This document shows positions 7,745 through 17,415 of a stretch of DNA of 64,000 bases, piece after piece. Within the stretch, counting starts at the first letter, position 1; every line of letters starts with the position of its first letter. A program made the translations under genes and the position numbers. The notes beneath the pieces were generated by a model. The model saw only the letters and a program-made list of their open reading frames with translations, was not told the origin of the DNA and made no database searches. The stretch is from Bacillus nitratireducens (GTDB lineage Bacteria; Bacillota; Bacilli; Bacillales; Bacillaceae_G). The stretch covers positions 100,972 through 164,971 of the forward strand of contig NZ_MAOC01000084.1 of NCBI RefSeq assembly GCF_001884135.1, written 5' to 3'.

Positions 7745-9151
7745 ATGGAAAAACAGTCATGGATGGAGCTATTACCGATTGATCGTTATAAGGTAAGTGC
7801 GAAAGGGTTGTTACATAATTACGACCGAAAAGTTTTAACAATGTTGTATCAGCCATTAATAGGTAGTAGAGCTTTTAGCTTATACATGACGCTATGGGGA
7901 GAGTTAGAGCAAGATCGTGTATTTGGAAAAGAGAATACACATCACTCCCTTATGGTGACCATGCAAATGCAACTTCCTGAAATATATGAGGAACGAGTAA
8001 AGTTAGAGGCGATTGGGCTTTTAAATGTATATATTAAAAAAGAAAAAGATATTCGAATGTTTATATATGAGTTGCAACCACCGTTATCTCCGAAGCAGTT
8101 TTTTGATGATATTGTTTTAAGTATCTTTTTATACAATCGATTGAGTCGGACAAAATATAACCAAGTAAAGCAATATTTCTTAGAAGAAGAATTTGATTTT
8201 GCTTCTTATGAAAATGTTACGCGCTCCTTCAACGATGTATTTGATTCATTTAACCCAGGTCAGTTTGAGCATGCGCAAGAAGAACTTCGTATCCCGAAAA
8301 CGACAACTATGCCAAGTAACAAGAAAGGGGATGCTCCGAAAGTTTGGAATGATTTCTTTGATTTCTCTTTATTTGTGGAGGGATTATCAGCGCTTGTTCC
8401 TAAAAAGGCAATTACAGATCAAGTACGAGAATGTGTCATTACACTCGCTTATGTGTATGGTGTGGATGTGTTATCAATGCAAAATATCGTTCTTGGTACG
8501 GTGACAGAGGTGCAAACAATTGATATCGAAAGACTTCGAAAAGGAGCTCGTGATTGGTATCAATTTGAAAATGGTCAAACTTTACCTATATTAAGTGAAA
8601 GAGTGCAACCTCATGCCGCGCGTACGATGAAAGAGAAAGAGCCATCTACGCAAGAAGAAATGCTGATGAAGCAGTTAGAGGAAATATCGCCAAAACAACT
8701 ATTGAAAGAAATTTCGGGCGGTGCAGAAGCAACGAAAGCAGACTTGCAAATTGTTGAGGATGTAATGATAAATCAAAAGTTAACGCCGGGGGTTGTGAAT
8801 GTACTTATTTATTATGTTATGCTACGCTCAGATATGAAACTTGCGAAAACGTATGTTGAGAAGATTGCTGGACATTGGGCACGAAAAAAGGTCGGTACAG
8901 TAGCTGAAGCGATGGCGTTAGCGAAAGAAGAAAACCGTCAATATCAAGAGTGGGCTGAGACGAAGAAAAAAGGTCGTACGGCGAAGAAAACAGTGCGAAG
9001 AGAAATGGTACCAGATTGGCTTAAAGAAGAGCCGAAAGAAGAAGTGAAAGAAACTGTGAAAACGGACGTGAGTGTTGAGAAAAATACAAGTTCGTTAGAA
9101 GATGAACGGAAGCGATTAGAAGAAGTGTTGAAAAAATATAAGCGTGATTAA
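7745..9151 (+). CDS. dnaB: Replication initiation and membrane attachment protein DnaB
   Basis: Bacillus-type DnaB (not the helicase) works with DnaD and DnaI to load the replicative helicase at oriC and at restart sites. The 468-residue protein has the N-terminal winged-helix region (YKVSAKGLLHNYDRK, LYQPLIGSRAF) and a C-terminal DnaD/DnaB-like helical region around residues 300-410. It ends in a charged, coiled tail. Membership is recognised from overall sequence and from its position just ahead of dnaI, as in B. subtilis. dnaI follows after 33 bases. Confidence 0.95.
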   Translation: MEKQSWMELLPIDRYKVSAKGLLHNYDRKVLTMLYQPLIGSRAFSLYMTLWGELEQDRVFGKENTHHSLMVTMQMQLPEIYEERVKLEAIGLLNVYIKKEKDIRMFIYELQPPLSPKQFFDDIVLSIFLYNRLSRTKYNQVKQYFLEEEFDFASYENVTRSFNDVFDSFNPGQFEHAQEELRIPKTTTMPSNKKGDAPKVWNDFFDFSLFVEGLSALVPKKAITDQVRECVITLAYVYGVDVLSMQNIVLGTVTEVQTIDIERLRKGARDWYQFENGQTLPILSERVQPHAARTMKEKEPSTQEEMLMKQLEEISPKQLLKEISGGAEATKADLQIVEDVMINQKLTPGVVNVLIYYVMLRSDMKLAKTYVEKIAGHWARKKVGTVAEAMALAKEENRQYQEWAETKKKGRTAKKTVRREMVPDWLKEEPKEEVKETVKTDVSVEKNTSSLEDERKRLEEVLKKYKRD

Positions 9152-9184
9152 TAAAAGAGAATGAACGCTCTTTGAGGTGAGGAA

Positions 9185-10123
9185 ATGGAGCATATTCAAA
9201 ATTCATTTACGAAATTAATGGAAAATGAAAATTTTAAAAATAGATATGAAGTCTTAAAGACAGAAGTGATGGCGCATCCGCGTGTGAAAGCATTTATAGA
9301 CGAACATAAAGGTGAAGTAACGACTTCTATGATTGAGCGTAGCCTTGTGAAGTTGTATGAATATATTGGACAAAGTGTAGGGTGTGCGGATTGTCCGGAT
9401 TTAGGATCATGTAAAAACATGCTAGAAGGATATGAGCCGAAGCTCGTCATCCAAGGTAAGATGATTGATATTCAATACGATCGTTGCATTAGAAAAGTAG
9501 CATATGATGAGAGAAAAAAATATGAAAAACTTGTTCAAAGTGTATATATGCCAGCTGACATTTTACAGGCAACTATGGAAAATTTAGACCCTTCAGATTT
9601 AGATGCACGTATTGATGCAATAGGTGCATCGAATGAATTTTTAAACACATTCGAACCAGGTAAAAAAGTACAAGGTTTATATTTGTACGGTAAATTTGGT
9701 GTAGGGAAAACGTATCTTTTAGGGGCAATTGCAAATGAGCTTGCTCGAAAGAAAATTAGTTCGATGCTCGTATACTTCCCTGAATTTCTACGTGAAATTA
9801 AAAGTTCGATTCAAGATAATTCGATTGGTGAAAAGATTGATGCAGTTAAACGCGTACAAGTATTAATGTTAGATGATATCGGAGCAGAAGCGATGTCAAG
9901 TTTTGTACGTGATGATGTGCTTGGCGCAATCTTGCAGTTCCGTATGTTAGAGAACTTACCGACGTTCTTTACGTCTAACTTTGATTTCAAGGAGTTGGAA
10001 CATCATTTAACGTATACACAACGCGGTGAGGCAGAACAAATGAAAGCAGCACGTATTATGGAACGAATTAAATATTTAGCGAAGCCAATTCCAATTGGTG
10101 GGAAGAACCGTCGTCATAAGTAA
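9185..10123 (+). CDS. dnaI: Primosomal protein DnaI, helicase loader
   Basis: AAA+ ATPase that loads the DnaC-type replicative helicase. The 312-residue protein has an N-terminal helicase-interaction domain with zinc-ligand cysteines (Cys67, Cys70, Cys76 and Cys101 in CADC and DLGSC contexts). The AAA+ domain has Walker A GKFGVGKT at residues 169-176 and Walker B VLMLDD ending at 231. The start ATG follows GAGGTGAGG. It is cotranscribed with dnaB and closed by a strong terminator. Confidence 0.96.
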   Translation: MEHIQNSFTKLMENENFKNRYEVLKTEVMAHPRVKAFIDEHKGEVTTSMIERSLVKLYEYIGQSVGCADCPDLGSCKNMLEGYEPKLVIQGKMIDIQYDRCIRKVAYDERKKYEKLVQSVYMPADILQATMENLDPSDLDARIDAIGASNEFLNTFEPGKKVQGLYLYGKFGVGKTYLLGAIANELARKKISSMLVYFPEFLREIKSSIQDNSIGEKIDAVKRVQVLMLDDIGAEAMSSFVRDDVLGAILQFRMLENLPTFFTSNFDFKELEHHLTYTQRGEAEQMKAARIMERIKYLAKPIPIGGKNRRHK

Positions 10124-10124
10124 A

Positions 10125-10154
10125 AGAGCAAGCTGAGAAGCTTGCTCTTTTTTT
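10125..10154 (+). terminator. Intrinsic terminator after dnaI
   Basis: Ten-base perfect stem AGAGCAAGCT (10125-10134) with AGCTTGCTCT (10139-10148), GAGA loop, then a T-run. Confidence 0.95.
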
Positions 10155-10587
10155 ATTATAGTGATGATTTCTTGGCGATAAGATTAAAGTATTCAAGGTG
10201 TCTAAAACTAATGCTTTCTTCATAACGATGTAGTAACTCTTAAGCGGTTTACATATGACGGAGGAATCTTTTATATACTCAAACATCTTAATACCGTCCG
10301 TTTATCCTAATTCGTGAGGGCTAATAATCAGTAGGGGATGAACAAAACCCCCACTGATTAAAGTTTCACTTTATCATAATGGTCAAATTGTTGAAAATTC
10401 ATAGTAGCTTGTATCATTTTTTTCTCTCCCCCTTAATATATATAAAATTAGCAAGCCATATCGAGTGGATTTTCTAACGATGGGAGATATATTTCTACTA
10501 AGAGTGAACTTCCACAGATCGGACTCTTATAGGATGTGTAACGTATAGATGCAATCCTTTAGAGCGGGGATAAAAGGGGGGACAAAA
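10155..10587. other. Intergenic region dnaI-ytxC
   Basis: 433 bases without a convincing gene. B. subtilis has ytxB here; no ytxB-like frame is seen. It contains the short TTTAT-flanked repeat described separately. The last 30 bases hold the ytxC ribosome site. The remainder shows no clear structure. Confidence 0.5.
10301..10374 (+). repeat. Short TTTAT-flanked hairpin repeat, bcr1-related
   Basis: A 64-base segment is bounded by TTTAT at 10301-10305 and 10370-10374. It contains a strong hairpin: TAATCAGT plus GGGG pairs with CCCC plus ACTGATTA. Its right end (CTGATTAAAGTTTCACTTTAT pattern) matches the right end of the bcr1-like element at 60128-60242, apart from one base. The shared end and the 5-base duplication suggest a mobile-type repeat of the B. 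cereus group, perhaps a shortened derivative. Confidence 0.6.
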
Positions 10588-11469
10588 GTGATTGAAATTT
10601 GCTTCGAAGAAAAAAATGATGCTGCGCACGTATACAGACAACTAACGAAAAGAACGGAATCTTTATACAAGGAAACAAGTGTATATTTAGATGGGCAAAA
10701 GGTTATTATTCATATACCACTATGTGAATCGAATTATATTGAAAAGATTTTATTGCCAGTACTACTATATTTCATTATGAATGTGAAACAAAATGAATGG
10801 ATTCATACCATTTTAAAGGAAAAGTTTTTTTACGAAGAACAAGAAGAGTGTCATCAAATCTTGCATATGGCACAGGAGATATTAAAAGAAAGAAGAAAAG
10901 GAGTGGCTCATGATTTAACGCGTCATAAATTTGAGACATATATTATGTCATCTTTAAATGATTGGCTTTGTGATCCGCTTTCATTCTCGTTTTCATCATA
11001 TGTCCGTTTTCGCCTTCGTACATATAGGGAAATGGTAGCCAGACTTGCTGAAGTTGCAATTGATGAGTATAAAATGGAGCAAGAATACCAAATGTTCATT
11101 GAGACCCTTCGTCAACAAGTTAGTGGCCGGAAATCACGTTTGTCCTGTGTACATCTTATTTTTGATGAAAGTTTTATTTTCTATGATGATAAAGGTAGAC
11201 GTTTAAAACAGGAGAGATTGGTCCAATATATAGATGAAGAATTATTAAAGCAAAAGGATGTATATATCGATACGAAAGTAATTGCGCCACTTCTTTCTAT
11301 TTCGCCGAAAAAGATTTATTTATATACGAAAGAACAAGATCATAACATGATTGTAACTTTGCGAAATGTATTTCAAGAACGGGTCCAATTGCATGGATTA
11401 CATGAGTTTGAGCGCAATGTGAAAAATTTAAAAAATAAAGGTAACGCCCTTGATTTTCTAAGTTTTTGA
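10588..11469 (+). CDS. ytxC: Sporulation protein YtxC family
   Basis: A 293-residue cytoplasmic protein of the YtxC family, found between dnaI and thrS in Bacillus. Its biochemical function is unknown; the family is restricted to spore formers. The sequence is charged and mostly helical, without membrane segments or recognisable catalytic motifs. GTG at 10588 is chosen because AAAGGGGGG precedes it at good distance. The upstream in-frame ATG at 10549 has no ribosome site. The family call rests on synteny and general sequence character. Confidence 0.75.
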   Translation: MIEICFEEKNDAAHVYRQLTKRTESLYKETSVYLDGQKVIIHIPLCESNYIEKILLPVLLYFIMNVKQNEWIHTILKEKFFYEEQEECHQILHMAQEILKERRKGVAHDLTRHKFETYIMSSLNDWLCDPLSFSFSSYVRFRLRTYREMVARLAEVAIDEYKMEQEYQMFIETLRQQVSGRKSRLSCVHLIFDESFIFYDDKGRRLKQERLVQYIDEELLKQKDVYIDTKVIAPLLSISPKKIYLYTKEQDHNMIVTLRNVFQERVQLHGLHEFERNVKNLKNKGNALDFLSF

Positions 11470-11511
11470 GCATATAATTACCTACATAAATGAAATATAT
11501 TGAAATGTCAT

Positions 11512-11751
11512 GATGAGGACATGAGTAGTTATCTACGATTTTCAGAGAGGGAAGCCTTAGGGTGTGAGCTTCCTAGTACGGGATTATTACTTACCACCTC
11601 TAAACTTTAGCAGTGAACGTTTTTCTAGTAATTGCTAACGGACAACACCGTTATGTTGAACTTGAGCAATTAACAATAAGGTTAATTGGAACAAGGGTGG
11701 AACCACGAATTCAACACTCGTCCCTTTTTACGGGATGAGTGTTTTTTATTT
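11512..11751 (+). promoter_or_regulatory. T-box leader of thrS (threonine)
   Basis: Stem I begins with GATGAGGACATGAGTAG. The specifier loop shows ACC (11593-11595) followed by A and the closing CCTC, so it reads tRNA-Thr. The T-box sequence AAGGGTGGAACCACGA is at 11693-11708. The terminator pairs 11713-11724 with 11732-11743, followed by TTTTTT. Uncharged tRNA-Thr should stabilise the antiterminator and allow thrS transcription. Confidence 0.95.
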
Positions 11752-11776
11752 TGAAAAAAAAGAGGAGTGACCAGTG

Positions 11777-13714
11777 ATGGCAGATGTAGTTAAAATTACT
11801 TTCCCTGATGGAGCTGTGAAGGAGTTTCCAAAAGGCGTAACAACTGAAGAAATCGCAGCTTCTATTAGCCCAGGCTTAAAGAAAAAAGCTGTGGCTGGAA
11901 AATTAAACGATGAGATGATCGATCTTGTTACACCAATCGAAGAAGATGGTGCAGTTTCTATTATTACATTAGATTCTGAAGATGGCTTATACATTTTACG
12001 CCATTCAACAGCTCACCTTTTAGCACAAGCGTTAAAACGTTTATATAAAGATGTTAAGCTTGAGCTTGGCATTGGTCCAGTAATCGAAAATGGCTTCTAC
12101 TACGATATTGATATGGAAGAAGCAATTACGGTTGAAGACTTCAAGAAAATCGAAAAAGAAATGCAAAAAATTGTGAACGAGAACTTAGAAATCGTTCGTC
12201 ATGAAGTACCACGTGCAGAAGCACTTCGTCGCTTTGAAGAAATCGGCGATGAGTTAAAATTAGATTTAATTAACGATCTTCCAGAAGATGCAGTTATTAC
12301 AATCTATGAGCAAGGCGAATTCTTCGACCTTTGCCGTGGTGTTCACCTTCCATCTACAGGGAAGATTAAAGTATTTAAATTATTAAGCGTTGCTGGTGCT
12401 TACTGGCGCGGCGATAGCAATAATAAAATGTTGCAACGTATTTACGGTACTGCATTCGTTAAGAAAGCAGAATTAGATGAGCACTTACGTATGCTTGAAG
12501 AAGCAAAAGAGCGCGATCACCGTAAATTAGGTAAAGAATTAAAACTATTTACTAATAGCCAAAAAGTAGGACAAGGTTTACCACTTTGGTTACCAAAAGG
12601 TGCTACAATCCGCCGTATTATCGAGCGTTACATCGTTGATAAAGAAGCAAGCTTAGGCTATGATCACGTATACACTCCAGTACTAGGAAGTAGAGAGCTT
12701 TATGAAACTTCTGGTCACTGGAACCACTACCGTGATGGTATGTTCCCATCAATGGAAATGGATAATGAAGAATTAGTTCTTCGTCCAATGAACTGCCCTC
12801 ACCATATGATGGTTTATAAAAATGATATTCACAGCTACCGTGAATTACCAATCCGTATTGCGGAACTTGGAACAATGCACCGTTATGAAATGTCAGGTGC
12901 GTTATCTGGATTACAACGTGTACGCGGAATGACTTTAAATGATGCGCACATTTTCGTTCGTCCAGATCAAATTAAAGAAGAGTTAAAGCGTGTTGTAAAC
13001 TTAACTCTAGAAGTATACAAAGATTTCGGTTTAGAGAACTATTCATTCCGTCTATCTTATCGTGACCCAGCTGATACTAAAAAGTACTATGCTGATGATG
13101 AGATGTGGGAAAAAGCACAAGGTATGTTAAAAGAAGCTATGGATGAAATGGGTCTTGATTACTACGAAGCTGAAGGTGAAGCGGCATTCTACGGTCCAAA
13201 ACTTGATGTTCAAGTTCGTACTGCTCTTGGAAAAGACGAAACACTTTCAACTGTACAATTAGACTTCTTACTTCCAGAACGCTTTGAACTATCTTACGTT
13301 GGTGAAGATGGTAAACAACATCGTCCAGTTGTAATTCACCGTGGTGTTGTATCAACTATGGAACGTTTCGTTGCCTTCTTAATTGAAGAATACAAAGGTG
13401 CATTCCCAACTTGGTTAGCTCCAGTTCAGGCGCAAGTAATTCCTGTTTCTCCGCAAGTGCATTTAGACTATGCGAAGAAAGTACAAGATGAATTACGACG
13501 TGCTGGTATCCGTGTTGAATTAGACACTCGTGAAGAGAAAATTGGTTACAAAATCCGTGAAGCACAAATGCAAAAAATCCCGTACATGCTTGTAGTAGGT
13601 GACAATGAAGTGGCTGAAAACGGCGTAAACGTACGTAAATATGGTGAACAAAAATCAGAAACAATTGCATTAGATGCTTTTGTTGACATGATTAAAGTAG
13701 AAGGAAAACGATAA
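11777..13714 (+). CDS. thrS: Threonyl-tRNA synthetase
   Basis: Class II synthetase charging tRNA-Thr. The 645-residue protein has the N-terminal TGS domain (about 1-64), the editing domain ([11 protein letters not shown] at its start), the class II catalytic core (MNCPHHM, zinc-ligand cysteine; R-rich motif 2 around [10 protein letters not shown]) and a C-terminal anticodon-binding domain. ATG at 11777 is preferred over GTG at 11774 for spacing from GAGGAG. Expression is governed by the T-box just upstream. A stable terminator follows. Confidence 0.98.
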   Translation: MADVVKITFPDGAVKEFPKGVTTEEIAASISPGLKKKAVAGKLNDEMIDLVTPIEEDGAVSIITLDSEDGLYILRHSTAHLLAQALKRLYKDVKLELGIGPVIENGFYYDIDMEEAITVEDFKKIEKEMQKIVNENLEIVRHEVPRAEALRRFEEIGDELKLDLINDLPEDAVITIYEQGEFFDLCRGVHLPSTGKIKVFKLLSVAGAYWRGDSNNKMLQRIYGTAFVKKAELDEHLRMLEEAKERDHRKLGKELKLFTNSQKVGQGLPLWLPKGATIRRIIERYIVDKEASLGYDHVYTPVLGSRELYETSGHWNHYRDGMFPSMEMDNEELVLRPMNCPHHMMVYKNDIHSYRELPIRIAELGTMHRYEMSGALSGLQRVRGMTLNDAHIFVRPDQIKEELKRVVNLTLEVYKDFGLENYSFRLSYRDPADTKKYYADDEMWEKAQGMLKEAMDEMGLDYYEAEGEAAFYGPKLDVQVRTALGKDETLSTVQLDFLLPERFELSYVGEDGKQHRPVVIHRGVVSTMERFVAFLIEEYKGAFPTWLAPVQAQVIPVSPQVHLDYAKKVQDELRRAGIRVELDTREEKIGYKIREAQMQKIPYMLVVGDNEVAENGVNVRKYGEQKSETIALDAFVDMIKVEGKR

Positions 13715-13719
13715 GAAAG

Positions 13720-13743
13720 AGCCGCGGTATACCGCGGCTTTCT
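13720..13743 (+). terminator. Hairpin terminator after thrS
   Basis: AGCCGCGG (13720-13727) pairs with CCGCGGCT (13732-13739) around TATA. The T-run is short (TTTCTT), but the stem is very GC-rich. Confidence 0.75.
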
Positions 13744-13868
13744 TATGTATTATAAATAATTAAATTTAGAAAAAATAACCAAACAATACTTATCATAAAA
13801 AAGTATTGCAAGTATGTTAGTTGTTTGTTACAATATTTCTTGTTGTTAGTAAAACACATCGCGTCTTC

Positions 13869-13897
13869 TTGACAGACGTCATGTCCTATGATAAACT
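13869..13897 (+). promoter_or_regulatory. Promoter of the infC-rpmI-rplT operon
   Basis: TTGACA at 13869-13874, spacer of 17 bases, TAAACT at 13892-13897. The start would be near 13904, creating a leader of about 190 bases. Confidence 0.75.
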
Positions 13898-13903
13898 CAT
13901 CAA

Positions 13904-14094
13904 GGATAATAGAATATGGTTTTGGAACAAGTAGAAGCACCCGCTTCTCACCTGATGGACGCATTCGCAGTTAGCAGGTAAATGTATTTCTTACTTAAGA
14001 TCTTACAAGTGTGGGTGCCGTATGCCCGCGCTTTTTTTGTTCGGGTTCTACAATTACAAAACGTATTCTGAGAAAACCTTGGAGGTGGCTTACT
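13904..14094 (+). promoter_or_regulatory. L20-type autoregulatory leader of infC operon
   Basis: Long leader before infC with the characteristic GACGCATTCGCAG segment and an intrinsic attenuator: GTGTGGG (14009-14015) with CCCGCGC (14025-14031), then seven T. In B. subtilis, ribosomal protein L20 binds this leader and causes premature termination. The same mechanism is inferred here from position and architecture. Confidence 0.85.
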
Positions 14095-14610
14095 ATTAGC
14101 AAGGATATGATGATTAACGAGCAAATTCGTGCACGTGAAGTACGTTTAGTTGGTGCAAATGGCGATCAACTTGGAATCAAGTCTCGTAATGACGCTTTAG
14201 ACTTAGCTGCAAATCTTAATCTTGATTTAGTATTAGTTGCTCCAAATGCGAAACCGCCAGTATGCCGCATTATGGACTACGGTAAATTCCGCTTTGAGCA
14301 ACAGAAGAAAGAAAAAGAACAGCGCAAAAATCAAAAAGTAATCAGCATGAAAGAAGTTCGTTTAAGTCCAACAATTGATGAACACGACTTTAACACAAAA
14401 CTTCGTAATGCTATCAAGTTTTTAGAGAAAGGCGACAAGGTTAAAGCGTCAATTCGCTTTAAAGGACGTGCCATTACTCATAAAGAAATCGGTCAACGTG
14501 TTTTAGATCGCTTCTCAGAAGCTTGTGCTGAAGTTAGTACAATCGAATCTAAGCCTAAAATGGAAGGACGTAGTATGTTCTTAGTTTTAGCACCGAAAAA
14601 CGATAAGTAA
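14095..14610 (+). CDS. infC: Translation initiation factor IF-3
   Basis: Prevents premature joining of ribosomal subunits and checks start-codon pairing. 171 residues, N-domain ([15 protein letters not shown]) and C-domain (about 85-170) joined by a charged linker. The start is read as the rare codon ATT at 14095, 8 bases behind GGAGGTGG; the first clear ATG lies three codons later. A non-canonical AUU start allows IF-3 to control its own translation, as known in E. coli and reported in bacilli. It heads the operon with rpmI and rplT. Confidence 0.95.
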   Translation: MSKDMMINEQIRAREVRLVGANGDQLGIKSRNDALDLAANLNLDLVLVAPNAKPPVCRIMDYGKFRFEQQKKEKEQRKNQKVISMKEVRLSPTIDEHDFNTKLRNAIKFLEKGDKVKASIRFKGRAITHKEIGQRVLDRFSEACAEVSTIESKPKMEGRSMFLVLAPKNDK

Positions 14611-14631
14611 TAGATAGAGGAGGAAATACCT

Positions 14632-14832
14632 ATGCCTAAACAAAAAACTCATCGCGGCGCTGCAAAGCGTTTCAAAAAGACTGGATCAGGTAAACTGAAA
14701 CGTTCTCACGCTTACACAAGCCATTTATTCGCTAACAAATCTACAAAAGCTAAACGTAAACTACGTAAAGCTGGTGTAGTAAGCGCTGGTGACTTCAAAC
14801 GCATTCGTCAAATGCTTGACAACTTAAAATAA
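14632..14832 (+). CDS. rpmI: 50S ribosomal protein L35
   Basis: 66-residue, strongly basic ribosomal protein beginning [18 protein letters not shown], the standard L35 signature. It lies 21 bases after infC with its own GAGGAGG ribosome site, and 37 bases before rplT, the conserved infC-rpmI-rplT order. Controlled by the L20 leader upstream of infC. Confidence 0.98.
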
Positions 14833-14869
14833 GTTCGGCTGATATATAGAACAATTAGGAGGTAATATT

Positions 14870-15226
14870 ATGCCAAGAGTAAAAGGTGGTACAGTTACTC
14901 GTCAACGTCGTAAAAAAGTAATAAAATTAGCAAAAGGTTATTACGGTTCTAAAAATACATTATTCAAGGTTGCTAACCAACAGGTTATGAAATCTCTAAT
15001 GTATGCATTCCGTGACCGCCGTCAAAAGAAACGTGACTTCCGTAAATTATGGATTACACGTATCAACGCAGCAGCTCGTATGAATGGTCTTTCTTACAGC
15101 CGCTTAATGCACGGTCTTAAAAATGCTGGCATCGAAGTTAACCGCAAGATGCTTGCTGACTTAGCTGTTCATGACGAAAAAGCTTTCGCTGAATTAGCAA
15201 CAGTTGCAAAAAACAACATTAACTAA
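14870..15226 (+). CDS. rplT: 50S ribosomal protein L20
   Basis: 118-residue basic protein beginning [16 protein letters not shown], binding 23S rRNA early in 50S assembly. In Bacillus it also represses its own operon by binding the infC leader, and such a leader is present at 13904-14094. Ribosome site TTAGGAGG precedes the ATG. The operon ends with a strong terminator right after the gene. Confidence 0.98.
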
Positions 15227-15238
15227 TTAATTAGTTGA

Positions 15239-15271
15239 AACCTTAGAAGATTTTTCTTCTAAGGTTTTTTT
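15239..15271 (+). terminator. Intrinsic terminator after rplT
   Basis: AACCTTAGAAGA pairs with TCTTCTAAGGTT around a T-rich loop, followed by TTTTT. Confidence 0.95.
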
Positions 15272-15727
15272 ATTTACATTCATGGCAAATAGTAAATGAT
15301 TTGCAAAATCATTTACTTATTATCGTTATCGATATGACAAAATCAATGCGAAAACTATAGTGATATAGAAGAATATGTGTATAAAGTCGGGAGAATCCTC
15401 CTGGCTTTTTTTTATTTATGCTCCTTTGGAAAGAAGAGTATCTTTCCTAGCAGAAACGACACTGCTATAATGGAAAGATGATATGGAACTTTCATCAGAT
15501 AAAGTAAAACTTTAACCAGTGTGGTGTTATCCTCGGCTAAATATTAGCCATCACCAATGAGGTGAACAATCGAATAGCGATGATTGAAACGTATTTGCAA
15601 ATTAAGGACAAGCTATTTTATAAAGAGTTAGGTAGCTGACTTGTTAATAAGAACTGAAAAATAATAATGAACTTTGAGATGAAACAACATTGTTGCGTAA
15701 AATGCGATGTTGGAGGAGGACAATAGA
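15272..15727. other. 456-base region with inverted repeat and an orphan terminator
   Basis: No convincing gene. A perfect 12-base inverted repeat (15291-15302 with 15306-15317, GCA centre) could be an operator. A terminator-shaped hairpin (15386-15393 with 15398-15405, loop AATC, then eight T) stands alone well behind the rplT terminator. GGAAAGA/TCTTTCC makes another small hairpin near 15430. The last bases carry the GGAGGAGGA ribosome site of the next gene. Confidence 0.55.
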
Positions 15728-16219
15728 ATGGACTTACTACAACTATTTAAACTACAAAAAGAATTAGATGACCGTATTGTGAAAGAACATGACTTACAAC
15801 CGAAAAAATTGTTAAAAGAAAAAATGTTAGCTCTTCTTGTAGAAATTGGAGAACTTGCAAATGAAACACGTTGTTTTAAATATTGGAGCAATAAACCAGC
15901 ATCAGAGCGTGAAGTAATATTAGAAGAGTACGTAGATGGTTTGCATTTTATCTTGTCAATCGGAATCGATTTAGGAATTGATAAAAACTTCTTATTCTAT
16001 AAATGTGCGCAAACGAATAAAACACAAGTAGAAATTTTCTTAGACACATATGCAAAAGTGATTCGATTTACAGATCAACCTTCTATTACGAACTATATTG
16101 AACTATTTACAAGTTATCTTCGCCTTGGACAAGCGCTTGAATTTGAACAAGAAGAGATTGAAAAGGCGTATTTAGACAAAAATGAAGTAAATCATCAGCG
16201 TCAAACACAAGGATACTAA
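15728..16219 (+). CDS. Dimeric-type dUTPase family protein
   Basis: A 163-residue all-alpha protein of the dUTPase_2 / MazG-related nucleotide pyrophosphatase group. It would hydrolyse dUTP to dUMP and diphosphate and so keep uracil out of DNA. Metal-binding motifs typical of the fold are seen: EIGELANE (E-x-x-E) and EEYVDGLHF (E-x-x-D), with FKYWSNK between them. The ATG at 15728 follows GGAGGAGGACAATAG; the ATG at 15707 overlaps that ribosome site and is rejected. It stands alone, with its own promoter region. Confidence 0.85.
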   Translation: MDLLQLFKLQKELDDRIVKEHDLQPKKLLKEKMLALLVEIGELANETRCFKYWSNKPASEREVILEEYVDGLHFILSIGIDLGIDKNFLFYKCAQTNKTQVEIFLDTYAKVIRFTDQPSITNYIELFTSYLRLGQALEFEQEEIEKAYLDKNEVNHQRQTQGY

Positions 16220-16227
16220 GTTAATTT

Positions 16228-16256
16228 TTGAATATTTCAATTTCCTTTTGTATAAT
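16228..16256 (+). promoter_or_regulatory. Sigma-A promoter of the M42 peptidase gene
   Basis: TTGAAT (16228-16233), 17-base spacer, TATAAT (16251-16256), 32 bases before the start codon. Confidence 0.75.
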
Positions 16257-16288
16257 AAAGTGACTGAAGAAAAAGGAGGGTGTTGGCA

Positions 16289-17374
16289 ATGACAAAATTA
16301 GACGCGACATTGACAATGCTAAAAGAATTAACAGACGCACGAGGTATTGCGGGTAATGAGCGCGAACCACGTGAAGTAATGAAGAAATATATTGAGCCGT
16401 TTGCAGATGAACTTTCTACTGATAATTTAGGAAGTTTAGTTGCGAAAAAAGTTGGGGAAGAAAACGGCCCGAAAATTATGGTTGCAGGTCATTTAGATGA
16501 AGTTGGCTTTATGCTTACGCAAATTGATGACAAAGGCTTCCTTCGTTTCCAAACGGTTGGTGGCTGGTGGTCGCAAGTTATGCTGGCACAGCGCGTAACA
16601 ATTGTAACGCGTAAAGGAGATATAACAGGTGTGATTGGTTCGAAACCACCGCATATTTTACCTCCAGAAGCTCGTAAAAAGCCAGTTGACATTAAAGACA
16701 TGTTCATCGATATTGGTGCTTCTAGCCAAGAAGAGGCAATGGAGTGGGGCGTAAGACCAGGAGATCAGGTTGTACCTTACTTTGAATTCCAAGTAATGAA
16801 GAATGAAAAGATGTTACTTGCAAAAGCATGGGATAACCGAATTGGTTGTGCAATTGCAATTGACGTATTAAAACAATTAAAAGATGAAAAACATCCAAAC
16901 GTTGTATACGGCGTTGGGACTGTACAAGAAGAAGTTGGTCTTCGTGGTGCGAAAACATCTGCGAATTATATCAAACCAGATATCGCGTTCGCAGTAGATG
17001 TTGGTATCGCTGGAGATACACCGGGTGTAACGTCAAAAGAAGCGCAAAGTAAAATGGGCGATGGACCGCAGATCATTTTATATGATGCTTCTGTTATTGG
17101 TCATACAGGTTTACGTGACTTTGTAGTTGATGTTGCTGATGAATTACAAATTCCATATCAGTATGATTCTGTAGCCGGCGGGGGAACAGATGCAGGAGCA
17201 ATTCACATTTCTGTAAACGGTATTCCGTCTATGGCAATTACGATTGCGACACGCTACATTCATTCTCATGCGGCAATGTTACACCGTGATGACTATGAAA
17301 ATGCAGTAAAGTTAATTGTAGAAGTTATTAAACGTCTTGATAAAGAGGCTGTACATAACATTACATTTAATTAA
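16289..17374 (+). CDS. M42 family metallopeptidase (glutamyl aminopeptidase/endoglucanase-like)
   Basis: 361-residue cytoplasmic aminopeptidase of the M42 family with two metal ions. Ligand motifs are intact: AGHLDEVG (His), AKAWDNRIG (bridging Asp), VQEEVGLRG (catalytic Glu and metal Glu), VDVGIAGD (Asp) and YIHSHAAM (His). B. subtilis relatives are YsdC, YtoP and YhfE; synteny next to rplT suggests YsdC. The ATG at 16289 follows AAAGGAGGG. The preceding GTG/TTG codons are too close to the ribosome site. It is convergent with the tetR-type gene, sharing a bidirectional terminator. Confidence 0.92.
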   Translation: MTKLDATLTMLKELTDARGIAGNEREPREVMKKYIEPFADELSTDNLGSLVAKKVGEENGPKIMVAGHLDEVGFMLTQIDDKGFLRFQTVGGWWSQVMLAQRVTIVTRKGDITGVIGSKPPHILPPEARKKPVDIKDMFIDIGASSQEEAMEWGVRPGDQVVPYFEFQVMKNEKMLLAKAWDNRIGCAIAIDVLKQLKDEKHPNVVYGVGTVQEEVGLRGAKTSANYIKPDIAFAVDVGIAGDTPGVTSKEAQSKMGDGPQIILYDASVIGHTGLRDFVVDVADELQIPYQYDSVAGGGTDAGAIHISVNGIPSMAITIATRYIHSHAAMLHRDDYENAVKLIVEVIKRLDKEAVHNITFN

Positions 17375-17380
17375 TAGAAA

Positions 17381-17411
17381 AAAGCGAAGGATAACCTCCT
17401 TCGCTTTTTAC
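17381..17411. terminator. Bidirectional terminator between M42 peptidase and tetR-type gene
   Basis: AAAGCGAAGG (17381-17390) pairs with CCTTCGCTTT (17398-17407). T-runs flank both sides, so it can serve both convergent genes. Confidence 0.9.
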
Positions 17412-17415
17412 ATTT

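Noticed and set aside
8193-8504. 103-codon plus-strand frame inside dnaB
   Set aside because: Lies entirely within dnaB in another frame, has no ribosome site and no recognisable protein features.
10068-10286. 72-codon minus-strand frame overlapping the end of dnaI
   Set aside because: It crosses the dnaI terminator and shows no ribosome site or family resemblance.
14011-14094. 28-residue extension of IF-3
   Set aside because: It would start inside the attenuator hairpin of the L20-type leader and has no ribosome site.
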